A DNA stretch of 64,000 nt from Burkholderia humptydooensis (GCF_001513745.1 NZ_CP013382.1:186001-250000), one strand, 5' to 3'; shown: positions 17,807 through 26,176, counted from the stretch's first letter. Notes: generated from the sequence alone by a model not told the origin. A program made the numbers and translations.

Positions 17807-18039
17807 AACTGGCTAAGCACTTTATTGCCGTAGCCGCACTGACGGCGATCTATTCCTTTGCACTTGCAGTCGCGCAGCGGAACGCTGACGATCTTGTTGA
17901 TGCGCACAAAACGATAGCCTTCCGCGTCGGCGACAAGGCGTGCGAAGTCAAGAATATTTTCGTGGGTGATGCCCTGGTGCGTGTTGAACAGCACTGCGAA
18001 GCTCTCAGCGAAGGAGGTTCATCGGATGCACACGATTGA
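17803..18039 (+). CDS. Small exported protein of unknown function
   Basis: This frame of 78 residues begins at GTG 17803, overlapping the TRAP gene stop (GTGA). The N-terminus MKLAKHFIAVAALTAIYSFA is signal-like or a membrane anchor, followed by a short hydrophilic domain with two cysteines (KACEVKNIF and VEQHCEAL) that could form a disulfide. It overlaps the pxpA start by 14 bp. I do not recognise the family. Tight coupling with both neighbours supports a real gene. Confidence 0.6.
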   Translation: MKLAKHFIAVAALTAIYSFALAVAQRNADDLVDAHKTIAFRVGDKACEVKNIFVGDALVRVEQHCEALSEGGSSDAHD

Positions 18040-18799
18040 CCTAAATGTTGATCTTGGGGAAGGCTGCGGCAATGACATTGCATTGCTCGAGTACGCAACG
18101 TCGATCAACGTGGCCTGTGGCTGGCACGCCGGCGATGCCGTAACGATGCGGGAGGTCATCGCGTCGGCGCTTCGGGGCGGTATAGCGGTAGGGGCTCATC
18201 CCAGTTACCCAGATCGGGAAAACTTCGGCAGAAGGTCAATGAACCTGCCGCCGGAAGAGATATATGCGGGCGTGCAGTACCAGGTCGGGGCGGTGAGCGG
18301 GATCACGCGCGCGCTTCGCGGTCGCCTTACTCACGTGAAACCGCACGGCGCGTTGTACAACGACGCTGAACGTAAGCGGGCCGTCGCTGTTGCGATCGTC
18401 GAAGCCGTGCGCGACTTCGATTCTTCGCTGGCGCTGTTCGGTTTGGCTGGTGGCCAACTCGTGAGTGTGGCCCGTGAGTATGGCCTTACCGCATACGACG
18501 AGGTATTTGCCGACAGGGGGTATGCGTCCGACGGAAAGCTCCTTCCTCGAGCGGCGTCGGGCGCCATGATCGAAGACGCTGCCGAAGCAGCTCGCCGTGC
18601 GGCAGAGATGGTGTCGAAGGGCGGGGTGAAGAGCAATGATGGCGTTTGGATTGAGTTCCCGATTCAAACCATCTGTTTGCATGGCGATGGGCCGAACGCG
18701 CTAACGTTCGCTCGGCACATCAAGCATGCTTTGGTGGAGGCGAGCCGCGACGGTCGGTCCCAGTTGCGACGCATAGTTATCGAAGAACGCGCTCAATAG
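18026..18799 (+). CDS. pxpA: 5-oxoprolinase subunit A (LamB/YcsF family)
   Basis: The 257-residue protein carries the family hallmarks: DLNVDLGEGCGND at the N-terminus, INVACGWHAGDA, GAHPSYPDRENFGRRSM, HVKPHGALYN and the C-terminal ICLHGDGPNAL. PxpA acts with PxpB and PxpC to hydrolyse 5-oxo-L-proline to glutamate with ATP. Neither partner is present nearby. ATG 18026 is chosen for the strong AAGGAGG site, since the longer frame lacks family similarity. It ends an operon with the TRAP receptor and small exported protein, hinting at pyroglutamate use or sensing. Confidence 0.88.
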   Translation: MHTIDLNVDLGEGCGNDIALLEYATSINVACGWHAGDAVTMREVIASALRGGIAVGAHPSYPDRENFGRRSMNLPPEEIYAGVQYQVGAVSGITRALRGRLTHVKPHGALYNDAERKRAVAVAIVEAVRDFDSSLALFGLAGGQLVSVAREYGLTAYDEVFADRGYASDGKLLPRAASGAMIEDAAEAARRAAEMVSKGGVKSNDGVWIEFPIQTICLHGDGPNALTFARHIKHALVEASRDGRSQLRRIVIEERAQ

Positions 18800-18981
18800 G
18801 TACTTTCTGAAATCAAGATGTTCGTTTTGATTCCCTGACGGTCGTTTTGATGCGTCATTAGCGTAAATTCGCATCGATTCCCCCCCTTTCCACCGTTGGC
18901 ATGTGGAAAATACGGCCCATGCTAACGGCTGAGGGATCTATGTTCTTCACTTTTTTAGGGAATCGGCTGTTGCTTTGACTG

Positions 18982-19575
18982 GTGCTGACAACTACCTGTT
19001 CGATTTGCTCAAGGACGACCGGGGAAGTGGGTTATCCGGATGACGATCCTCGATGGCACGCAAAAACCGCATCAAGCGATGAGCGGTTGACGCTGGTGTT
19101 GGAGCACCAGCATCAACCTGACCATTACGCAGCAACTGTGAGGAAAACCGGAATGGCTACATCCATTGTAGCGCATTGGTCTCGTCGTGCGACCAAGGTA
19201 AACGCGCAGGCGTTCTGCCCCGCGGGGACTTTGCCCGCAGCTATCTCGACATTCCCTCCCTTCTTTGCCAGTGCGTTGTTATCGGCCCTCGGATGCTGGC
19301 GTTTCGCTTCGGTTCAACTGATGTTGGTCGGAGCGCTTTTTATTCCCCTTCGATGCGGCTTCTGCGCGGCACGTTACGGTTCGCCGTCGGATCGGCATCG
19401 ACGCAAAGAGATATCCAGCGTTTCTTGGCGTCGTGCAGTTTGTAACGTGATGGCCTTCTGGCGCGAGCCCCGCTCTTGCGTCCCGCTTGCCTTGTTCTGC
19501 CTCGGGTGGGTGGCGTTGCTGTGCGCAGTTGTAATTTGCTACGTGCAGCGTTATTTACAACTTACAGCGGTTTGA
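18982..19575 (+). CDS. Hypothetical protein with two hydrophobic segments
   Basis: The open frame of 197 codons has a hydrophilic first half and two likely membrane segments (FFASALLSALGCWRFASVQL and VPLALFCLGWVALLCAVVIC). No family was recognised, and Cys and Arg content is irregular. It may be a degraded gene or chance frame in low-GC DNA between pxpA and H-NS module B. The gap 18800-18981 contains TTTTTAGGG-type AT-rich sequence but no gene. Confidence 0.3.
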   Translation: MLTTTCSICSRTTGEVGYPDDDPRWHAKTASSDERLTLVLEHQHQPDHYAATVRKTGMATSIVAHWSRRATKVNAQAFCPAGTLPAAISTFPPFFASALLSALGCWRFASVQLMLVGALFIPLRCGFCAARYGSPSDRHRRKEISSVSWRRAVCNVMAFWREPRSCVPLALFCLGWVALLCAVVICYVQRYLQLTAV

Positions 19576-19583
19576 AGAGAAGC

Positions 19584-19618
19584 GGCGGCGGGTAATGCTG
19601 CGAACATCGCCCGCCGCC
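19584..19618 (+). promoter_or_regulatory. Covarying stem-loop in H-NS module B
   Basis: GGCGGCGGGTAATG (19584-19597) pairs with CATCGCCCGCCGCC (19605-19618) around the identical loop CTGCGAA. Relative to copy A, two U-A pairs have become G-C and C-G by changes on both arms. One C-G pair has become a U-G wobble, and one pair is lost (A opposite C). Confidence 0.75.
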
Positions 19619-19648
19619 TAACTTAGGTGCACACATTGAGAGACTACC

Positions 19649-19930
19649 ATGGCTGACCGTATTTTACGGGAACGTTGGCACACCTGTCCGTTCGCGGTCG
19701 CGACGGTTGTTTTAGTTGCGGCGCGATCAAGTTTGCGTGCCTCGAATTCGACGTACACGCGCCAGCGCGCGATTGCGAAATTTCCACCGGAACATGAGAA
19801 AACCGAGGACCTCCGTTCGATGCGCAGACGCCGTTCAACGCCCGGCTTCGACCATCGTCCAGTGGAGAATTCGGCTATCCCATTACACGAGATTCGCTGC
19901 ACTTCCGGACGGGGCTCAGGCGACATCTGA
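19649..19930 (+). CDS. Small conserved reading frame of H-NS module B (MADRIL-type)
   Basis: The 93-codon frame starts MADRILRERWHTCPFAVAT, matching copy A over the first 16 or so residues, with the same GAGAG upstream. The later part differs in sequence but stays open. Function unknown. Confidence 0.4.
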   Translation: MADRILRERWHTCPFAVATVVLVAARSSLRASNSTYTRQRAIAKFPPEHEKTEDLRSMRRRRSTPGFDHRPVENSAIPLHEIRCTSGRGSGDI

Positions 19931-19951
19931 CCACTTGGCGTGTATCGGCCA

Positions 19952-20021
19952 CCGCCTGCTGCCCTCCGATCTGCCTCGGAGCAGGCGGTTTGCGATCGTC
20001 GATATCGACGATCGCCTTTTT
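19952..20021 (+). terminator. Terminator-like hairpin with overlapping alternative stem, H-NS module B
   Basis: A 24-bp perfect palindrome centred on GATCGTCGATATCGACGATC (19992-20015) is followed by CTTTTTATT. Outer AGGC (19983-19986) and GCCT (20014-20017) replace AGGT/ACCT of copy A, a compensatory change. Upstream, CCGCCTGC (19952-19959) pairs perfectly with GCAGGCGG (19981-19988), again mutually exclusive with the outer terminator pairing. CTCCGA/TCGGAG (19964-19969 and 19976-19981) forms the inner hairpin. Confidence 0.7.
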
Positions 20022-20123
20022 ATTCCTCCCAGTGTTGGACGGCGCAACCAACCAATACACCCGTTCGGCTGTCGCGCGCCGATCGGTGCCTGTGCGGGTA
20101 CGCCAGTAAATTGGAGAGTCATT

Positions 20124-20429
20124 GTGACGACCTATGAAGAACTGAAGGCTCAGCTTGACGCACTCAATAGGGAAGCCGAAGCAGCGAAGCAGCGTGAAAT
20201 ATCAAAGGTTCTGTTGGATATTCGTGAAGCGGTCCTGAGATATGAAATCCGGCCGGAGCAAATTTTTCCGACTTGGACGAGGCTGCGTTCGCCTGACAAG
20301 CGGCGTGGGCCGCTCCCGCCGAAGTACCGAAACCCGATGACGGGGGAAACGTGGAGTGGCCGAGGGCGGGTGCCGAAATGGATGGTCAATAAACCACGTG
20401 AGGAATTTCGATTGGATCGAGATTCGTGA
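20124..20429 (+). CDS. H-NS-family nucleoid-associated protein, copy B
   Basis: This 101-residue paralogue of copy A has the same GTG start behind TTGGAGAGTCATT. It keeps RYEIRPEQIF and the DNA-binding core PPKYRNPMTGETWSGRGRVP, then KWM. Differences cluster at the N-terminal helix (TTYEELKAQLDALNREAEAA) and the last dozen residues. The two proteins could form homo- or heterodimers. As with copy A, silencing of nearby low-GC genes is the likely role. Confidence 0.9.
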   Translation: MTTYEELKAQLDALNREAEAAKQREISKVLLDIREAVLRYEIRPEQIFPTWTRLRSPDKRRGPLPPKYRNPMTGETWSGRGRVPKWMVNKPREEFRLDRDS

Positions 20430-20529
20430 GCTTGGTCGTTTTTCCGCGCAACGCAAGCGAGCGGCGATCGACGGTCTTTGCCCAATCAAGCGCCGGATGA
20501 AACCTTCACCGCTTGCCGTGCCGCCCCTT

Positions 20530-21124
20530 CCTTTTCCATCGTTGCCGCCCGCCGCTGAAAACACCGCCAACCACATCTTGACCCACCCGACCAACTCCAC
20601 CGGCGCCAGCGCCAACGGCCGCCCCGACTTCGCGATCAGCCGCGCGTGCGCCCCCTCGAATATCGGGTGCACGATCGGCACCGTCGTCGACTCGCCGGCC
20701 GCAATCTGCAGATAGGCGGCGGATTCACCGATCAGCGTGATGAAGGTCTTCGCCGCGACGATGCGCTCGAGCGCCGTCAGCAAATTCGTCGTCATCGTCG
20801 GCCGGATCTCGATGTTCTCGGCCAATTCCAGCATCTCCACCACGTGGCCGATGCCAAACGTAGCGGCATCAGCGCGAGCGGGTGATCGCGGCGCAACAGC
20901 AGCACGACCGGCTGCGGCGAACTCGCACGATACGCGAGCAGTGGATGCGGCGGCGGATTGTACGCCAGCCTGATGTGCGCGCGGCGCCGAGCTCTTCCTC
21001 GAGCAGCCGGATCTGACGCGTGATGACGGGTGGTGACGTGTTGATGTGGTCGGGCGCTGCGGATGGTGACGTGCGTCAGGGCTTCGTGGAAATACCGAAG
21101 GCGCTGAGGGTTGATTTCTCGCAT
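20530..21124 (-). pseudogene. LysR-family regulator pseudogene
   Basis: The minus-strand frame from 21124 begins MREINPQRLRYFHEALTHVT, a LysR N-terminus, but the recognition helix and most of the linker (about 90 residues) are missing. It resumes with HIRLAYNPPPHPLLAYRASS and QPVVLLLRRDHPLAL. The C-terminal half continues in a different frame (ATFGIGHVVEMLELAENIEI, then PIFEGAHARLIAKSGRPLAL and VELVGWV) and reads past the expected stop. Deletions plus frameshift make it inactive. It adjoins the end of H-NS module B and is divergent from the MlrC-type peptidase it may once have controlled. Confidence 0.8.
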
Positions 21125-21284
21125 CGAGGAACTCCCGGCTTGGCTCGCTGTTGTTCAAGGGGTAACGCTATGTGAACTTGGTTGCTCTTGCTTGCAGCGC
21201 AGCGCGCTGCCAACATGCATTCGACACCGCGTGCCGTCCGATCGACGCCAGCCCGAGATGCCGTCCGCCATACAGGAAAGCGAC

Positions 21285-22802
21285 ATGAACATTCTGATTG
21301 CAGGCTTTCAGCACGAGACCAACACGTTCGCGCCGACGCGCGCGTCGTATCAGAGCTTCGTTCGCGGCGAAGGTTTTCCGCCGCTCACGCGCGGCGCCAG
21401 CGTGCTGTCGCTGCGCGACGTCAACGTGCCGATCGGCGGCTTCATCAAGGCCGCGCAGGCGAACGGGCATGCGCTGCTGCCGGTCGTCTGGGCGGGCGCG
21501 TGTCCGTCCGCGCATGTAATGAGCGACGCGTTCGAGCGGATCGGCGGCGAGATCGTCGACGCGGCCGAAGCAGGCGGCTTCGACGCGATCTATCTCGACT
21601 TGCACGGCGCGATGGTCACCGAGCAGTTCGACGACGGCGAAGGCGAACTGCTCGCGCGCATGCGGCGGATCGTCGGTGGCCGGATGCCGATCGTCGTGTC
21701 GGTCGATCTGCACGCGAACGTCACCGCGCGGATGGCCGCGCATGCGAGCGCGCTCGTCGCCTACCGCACCTATCCGCACGTCGACATGGCGGAAACCGGC
21801 GAGCGCGCCGCGCAAGTGCTCGAGCGGCTCGTGTCCGCGGGCCGGCCGTTGCATTGCGCGATGCGCCGGTTGCCGTTCCTGATTCCGATCAACGCCATGT
21901 GCACGCGTGCAGAGCCGGCGAGCGGCGCGTATCGGCTGCTCGCGCAGCTCGAACGGGACGGCGTCGTATCGATGTCGTTCGCGCCGGGCTTTCCGGCGGC
22001 CGATTTTCCGGAGTGCGGGCCGGCCGTGTGGGCGCACGCGTTCGATGTCGACGTCGCCGAGCGCGCGGCCGATGCGCTGTTCGCGAAACTCGTCGGCGAA
22101 GAGGCGCGCTGGAGCGTGCCGTTCCTCACGCCCGACGCCGCGGCCGCCGAGGCGATTCGCCTGAGCCGCACGTCGACGAAGCCCGTCGTCATCGCCGACA
22201 CGCAGGACAATCCCGGCGCAGGCGGCGACGCCGATACGATGGGCATGGTGCGCGCGCTGCTTCGCAACGGCGCGGACGATGCGGCGGTGGGCGTGATCTG
22301 GGACCCAGACGCCGCGGCCGCCGCGCACCGGGCGGGCGTCGGCGCGCGCATCGGCCTGCGTCTGGGCGGCCGCTCGCGCGTGCGGGGCGATACGCCGCTC
22401 GAGGCCGAATTCGAAGTCGAGCACCTGTCCGACGGACGCTTTCGATTCGACGGCCCGATGTTCAACGGCGCGCGCGGCGATCTCGGCCCGGTCGCGCGCC
22501 TGCGGATCGACGGCGTCCGGATCGCGGTGAGCACGAACAAGATGCAGACGCTCGAGCGCAATCAGTTTCGCGTCGCGGGCATCGAGCCCGAGCGGACGAA
22601 GATCGTCGTGAGCAAGAGCTCGGTGCATTTTCGTGCGGACTTCGAAGCGATCGCCGGCGCGATCCTCATCGCGAAATCGCCGGGGCCGATGGCCGCCGAT
22701 CCCGCGGATCTCGCGTGGGCGCGCCTCGATCCCGACATCCGCGTTCGGCCGAACGGACCGACCTTCGGGTCGATTCGCGCGGCGATGCGTCAGCCCCGTT
22801 AG
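21285..22802 (+). CDS. M81-family metallopeptidase (MlrC/microcystinase C type)
   Basis: The 505-residue protein starts MNILIAGFQHETNTFAPTRA, the M81/DUF1485 signature. It continues with DLHGAMVTEQFDDGEGELLARM, VVSVDLHANVT and TYPHVDMAETGERAA, supplying Asp/His zinc ligands, and then DTQDNPGAGGDADTMGMV. The C-terminal MlrC_C domain holds KIVVSKSSVHFRADF. Relatives finish degradation of small peptides such as the microcystin tail; the natural substrate here is unknown. ATG 21285 is chosen because similarity begins exactly there. A broken divergent LysR gene suggests regulation has been lost. Confidence 0.88.
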   Translation: MNILIAGFQHETNTFAPTRASYQSFVRGEGFPPLTRGASVLSLRDVNVPIGGFIKAAQANGHALLPVVWAGACPSAHVMSDAFERIGGEIVDAAEAGGFDAIYLDLHGAMVTEQFDDGEGELLARMRRIVGGRMPIVVSVDLHANVTARMAAHASALVAYRTYPHVDMAETGERAAQVLERLVSAGRPLHCAMRRLPFLIPINAMCTRAEPASGAYRLLAQLERDGVVSMSFAPGFPAADFPECGPAVWAHAFDVDVAERAADALFAKLVGEEARWSVPFLTPDAAAAEAIRLSRTSTKPVVIADTQDNPGAGGDADTMGMVRALLRNGADDAAVGVIWDPDAAAAAHRAGVGARIGLRLGGRSRVRGDTPLEAEFEVEHLSDGRFRFDGPMFNGARGDLGPVARLRIDGVRIAVSTNKMQTLERNQFRVAGIEPERTKIVVSKSSVHFRADFEAIAGAILIAKSPGPMAADPADLAWARLDPDIRVRPNGPTFGSIRAAMRQPR

Positions 22803-23000
22803 TCCGTTTCAATTCCCATTCGATGGCAAGCCGCCGGCGTGACCGACGTCCGCCGGCCGGTCCGGCTCGTGGCTGCTTTTTGCAGATGCGATGCGGCCAT
22901 GCGTCGGCTCGCGAATCGATCGTCGACCGGGGCGAGGCGCCGCATCCGGCCCGTCATCGACGGCGCAGCGTTTTCTGACAATCCTGAAGGAGGGCTCATC

Positions 23001-23222
23001 ATGTCGCATCTCATCAATGCCCGGCGCCACCGGCTGATCGGCACCACGCTGGCGGGCATCGGCCTGATGGATCTCGGTCTGGGCGGATTCGCTCACACTC
23101 GGTCCGGGTCCGCGCCGCGCCCGTGGTTTTCTTTCTCGCCGTTCGGTTCTATATTCCGAGGGATCGAACGGCGCTCACCCCTCGCAAACCCCTACGCAAT
23201 GCCACGTAGCCGCTGTACGTAG
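23001..23222 (+). pseudogene. Truncated Tat-signal reading frame upstream of cstA
   Basis: ATG 23001 has a very strong GAAGGAGGGCTCATC site and encodes MSHLINARRHRLIGTTLAGI then GLMDLGLGGFAH. This looks like a twin-arginine signal with hydrophobic core, as in exported alpha/beta-hydrolase-type proteins. After about 35 residues no mature domain follows and the frame ends at codon 74. It is probably the 5' remnant of a deleted secreted enzyme, or a small exported peptide. The rest of the 555-bp gap 22803-23357 holds the cstA promoter region and no other gene. Confidence 0.4.
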
Positions 23223-23357
23223 TTATGCGCTTGTTGGGTTTGCGTCAAAGGCGAACAATAAGGCCCCATCGCTACGTCCCGACGGAGCGTGACGCTTGCC
23301 GTCGTTGCGCGCGGCCGCCCGCCGCGCATATTTCCAAAAAAATAGACAGGAGACGCC

Positions 23358-25436
23358 ATGAATCGGGCTTCCGGTTATTTGATCTGGATCGCCGTCGCGC
23401 TGCTCGGCGCATTCGCGTTCGGCACGATCGCGCTCGCGCACGGCGAGCGGGTCAGCGCGCTATGGATCGTGATCGCCGCCGTTTGCGTGTATTTGATTGC
23501 ATACCGCTTCTACAGCCGCTTCATCGCGAGCAAGGTCGTGCAGCTCGACGGCCTGCGGATGACGCCCGCCGTCAAGTACAACGACGGTCTCGATTACGTA
23601 CCGACCAACAAGTACGTGCTGTTCGGCCATCACTTCGCCGCGATCGCTGGCGCGGGGCCGCTCGTCGGCCCGGTGCTCGCCGCGCAGATGGGCTACACGC
23701 CCGGGATGCTGTGGATTCTCGCGGGCGTCGTGTTCGCGGGCGCGGTGCAGGACTTCATCGTGCTGTTCATCTCGACGCGCCGCGACGGCCGCTCGCTCGG
23801 CGATCTCGTCAAGATGGAGCTCGGTACGGTGCCCGGCGTGATCGCGCTGTTCGGCGCGTTCCTGATCATGGTGATCATTCTCGCGGTGCTCGCGCTGATC
23901 GTCGTGAAGGCGCTGACGAACTCGCCGTGGGGCACGTTCACCGTTGCCGCGACGATTCCGATCGCGCTCCTGATGGGCGTCTACACGCGCTACATCCGGC
24001 CAGGCCGGATCGGCGAAGTGTCGATCATCGGCTTCGTGCTGCTGATGGTGTCGATCGCGTACGGCCAGCACGTGCACGATTCGCCGACGCTCGCCGCGTG
24101 GTTCACGTTCAGCGGCACGCAGCTCACGTGGATCCTGATCGGCTACGGCTTCGTCGCGTCGGTGCTGCCGGTGTGGCTGCTGCTCGCGCCGCGCGACTAC
24201 CTGTCGACGTTCCTGAAGATCGGCACGATCGTCGGGCTCGCGATCGGCATCCTGATCGTCGCGCCGGAGCTGAAGATGCCGGCGCTCACGAAGTTCATCG
24301 ACGGCACGGGCCCGGTCTGGTCGGGCAACCTGTTTCCGTTCCTGTTCATCACGATCGCGTGCGGCGCGGTGTCGGGCTTCCATTCGCTGATCTCGTCGGG
24401 CACGACGCCGAAGCTGCTCGACAACGAGACCAACGCGCGCTTCATCGGCTACGGCGCGATGCTGATGGAATCGTTCGTCGCGATCATGGCGCTCGTCGCC
24501 GCGTGCGTGATCGAGCCGGGCGTCTATTTCGCGATGAACGCGCCGGCCGCCGTGCTCGGCACGACGCCGGAAGCGGTCGCGAACACCGTCACGCAATGGG
24601 GCTTCATGCTGACGCCCGACATGCTCACGCAGACGGCCAAGGCGGTCGGCGAGACGACGATCATCGCGCGCGCCGGCGGCGCGCCGACGCTCGCGGTCGG
24701 CATGGCGCAGATCCTGCACCAGGTGATTGGCGGCGAGGCGATGATGGCGTTCTGGTATCACTTCGCGATCCTGTTCGAAGCGCTGTTCATCCTGACGGCC
24801 GTCGACGCGGGCACGCGCGCGGGCCGCTTCATGCTGCAGGATTTGCTCGGCACGTTCCACCCCGCGCTCAAGCGCACCGAATCGCTGCCGGCGAACCTGA
24901 TCGCGACCGCGCTGTGTGTCGCCGCATGGGGCTACTTCCTGTATCAGGGCGTGGTCGATCCGCTCGGCGGCATCAACACGCTGTGGCCGCTGTTCGGCAT
25001 CTCGAACCAGATGCTCGCCGCGATCGCGCTGGTGCTCGGCACCGTCGTGCTGTTCAAGATGAAGCGCGAGCGTTATGCATGGGTGACGATCGTGCCGACT
25101 GCGTGGCTGCTGATCTGCACGCTGACGGCCGGCTGGCAGAAGGTGTTCGATGCGAATCCGAAGGTCAGCTTCCTCGCGCACGCGGCGAAGCTGCAGGCGG
25201 CGGCCGCCGACGGCAAGGTGCTCGCGCCCGCGAAGTCGCTCGCGCAGATGCAGCGGATCATCTTCAACGACTACGTGGACGCGGCGCTGTCGGCGCTGTT
25301 CATTCTGGTCGTCGCGAGCATTGCGGTGTACGGCGTGATCGCGGTCGCGCGCGCGCGCCGCGCCGCGCAGCCGACGTCGCGCGAGACGCCGTACGAGGCG
25401 ATGCCGGCCGCGCAGGCGCTCGGCAGCGGACGCTAG
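23358..25436 (+). CDS. cstA: CstA-family carbon-starvation peptide/pyruvate transporter
   Basis: The 692-residue membrane protein has many hydrophobic helices and the CstA N-terminal domain ([20 protein letters not shown], then [20 protein letters not shown]). Further conserved segments are [39 protein letters not shown], and the DUF4161-type C-terminal part. Relatives import peptides or pyruvate by ion-coupled transport and are induced when preferred carbon runs out. AGGAG lies 6 nt before the ATG. It is followed after 11 bp by the ybdD-like gene, the universal partner of cstA/btsT. Confidence 0.93.
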   Translation: MNRASGYLIWIAVALLGAFAFGTIALAHGERVSALWIVIAAVCVYLIAYRFYSRFIASKVVQLDGLRMTPAVKYNDGLDYVPTNKYVLFGHHFAAIAGAGPLVGPVLAAQMGYTPGMLWILAGVVFAGAVQDFIVLFISTRRDGRSLGDLVKMELGTVPGVIALFGAFLIMVIILAVLALIVVKALTNSPWGTFTVAATIPIALLMGVYTRYIRPGRIGEVSIIGFVLLMVSIAYGQHVHDSPTLAAWFTFSGTQLTWILIGYGFVASVLPVWLLLAPRDYLSTFLKIGTIVGLAIGILIVAPELKMPALTKFIDGTGPVWSGNLFPFLFITIACGAVSGFHSLISSGTTPKLLDNETNARFIGYGAMLMESFVAIMALVAACVIEPGVYFAMNAPAAVLGTTPEAVANTVTQWGFMLTPDMLTQTAKAVGETTIIARAGGAPTLAVGMAQILHQVIGGEAMMAFWYHFAILFEALFILTAVDAGTRAGRFMLQDLLGTFHPALKRTESLPANLIATALCVAAWGYFLYQGVVDPLGGINTLWPLFGISNQMLAAIALVLGTVVLFKMKRERYAWVTIVPTAWLLICTLTAGWQKVFDANPKVSFLAHAAKLQAAAADGKVLAPAKSLAQMQRIIFNDYVDAALSALFILVVASIAVYGVIAVARARRAAQPTSRETPYEAMPAAQALGSGR

Positions 25437-25447
25437 AGGAGGCCGCG

Positions 25448-25654
25448 ATGTTCTCCGATCTCGGCGGCGAATTGCGCACCGCGGGCCGGTATCTGGGGCA
25501 GGCGTTGCGGCTGATGGTCGGCCTGCCCGACTACGACGGCTATGTCGCGCACATGCGCGCGACGCATCCCGATCGTCCGGTGATGACGTACGAGGAGTTC
25601 TTCCGCGAGCGGCAGAACGCGCGATACGGCTCGGGAGCGGGAAAGTGCTGCTGA
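25448..25654 (+). CDS. ybdD: YbdD/YjiX-family small protein, C-terminal Lys-Cys-Cys
   Basis: This 68-residue family member has [20 protein letters not shown] and [16 protein letters not shown], followed by the tail GKCC and stop. Relatives include the KCU-star selenoproteins, which end Lys-Cys-Sec; here the last residue is Cys (TGC TGC TGA), the sulfur form. GAGGAGG sits just upstream of ATG 25448, and the gene is coupled to cstA. A role in transporter function or maturation is inferred from constant linkage. Confidence 0.88.
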   Translation: MFSDLGGELRTAGRYLGQALRLMVGLPDYDGYVAHMRATHPDRPVMTYEEFFRERQNARYGSGAGKCC

Positions 25655-25700
25655 TTGCGTAGTTCGCGGGCGGCGGCGCTTTCGTGATTGTCGTAACAGG

Positions 25701-25735
25701 AAAAAGCGTCACGGTGCGAGCCGTGACGCTTTTTT
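25701..25735. terminator. Bidirectional intrinsic terminator between ybdD and the convergent regulator
   Basis: AAAAAGCGTCACGG (25701-25714) and CCGTGACGCTTTTTT (25721-25735) form a perfect stem around the loop TGCGAG, with A-runs on one side and T-runs on the other. It can stop transcription from ybdD on the plus strand and from the regulator gene ending at 25751 on the minus strand. Confidence 0.9.
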
Positions 25736-25750
25736 CATGCCCGCCGCGGC

Positions 25751-26176
25751 TCAGCGCCGCTTCGACGGATCGCCGTAGAAATGCTCGATCAATTCCTGCA
25801 TCAGATAACGATGATGCGGCGAAAGCGCCTCGATTTTCGACGCCAGCTCGATCGTCTCCTGCGTCGGCGCATATTGCTCGTCGCGTCGCAGCGGCGCTTG
25901 CGTTTTGCCGCCGGGCGCGCCGGGCGGCGGGCCGTAATGGAGCCAGTGCAGATCGACGCGCAGCCAGTCGGCGAGCGTGCGCAGCTTGTCGGGCGTCGGG
26001 ACCGTGCGGCCCGTCAGCCATTTATGCGCGGTCTGCGGTGAAATCGGATGTTCGCCGCGATGCCGCAGATTGAAGTGCAGCGCGAGAGCGGTCGCACCGG
26101 CGATTTTCTCCGGACTGCGCTGCAGGGCGAATTTCAGGCGTTCTGCGAACGCCGTTTTTTCTTCGAGCGTCGGCAT
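25751..26176 (-). CDS. XRE/phage-repressor-like DNA-binding protein
   Basis: From ATG 26176 the 141-residue protein starts MPTLEEKTAFAERLKFALQR. The helix-turn-helix lies around residues 20-75 (ATALALHFNLRH and ISPQTAHKWLTGRTVPTPDK, then LADWLRVDLHWLHYG), an arrangement seen in repressors that recognise short palindromes. A longer start at 26218 is possible but adds residues that do not look conserved. The C-terminal region (TIELASKIEALSPHHRYLMQ) is helical and may dimerise. It ends at the shared terminator with ybdD. Targets unknown, autoregulation likely. Confidence 0.8.
   Translation of the reverse strand: MPTLEEKTAFAERLKFALQRSPEKIAGATALALHFNLRHRGEHPISPQTAHKWLTGRTVPTPDKLRTLADWLRVDLHWLHYGPPPGAPGGKTQAPLRRDEQYAPTQETIELASKIEALSPHHRYLMQELIEHFYGDPSKRR

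Larger units (their letters stand above)
19573..20429 (+). repeat. H-NS module, copy B (structured leader plus hns-like gene)
   Basis: This is the direct-repeat partner of 12200-13059, in the same order and orientation: stem-loop, MADRILR frame, CTCCGA hairpin, terminator-like palindrome, H-NS-like gene. Leader elements are offset by 7371 and the gene start by 7370. Between the copies lie the GGDEF, LuxR, TRAP, pxpA and hypothetical genes, so recombination between copies would remove about 7.4 kb. Confidence 0.85.
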
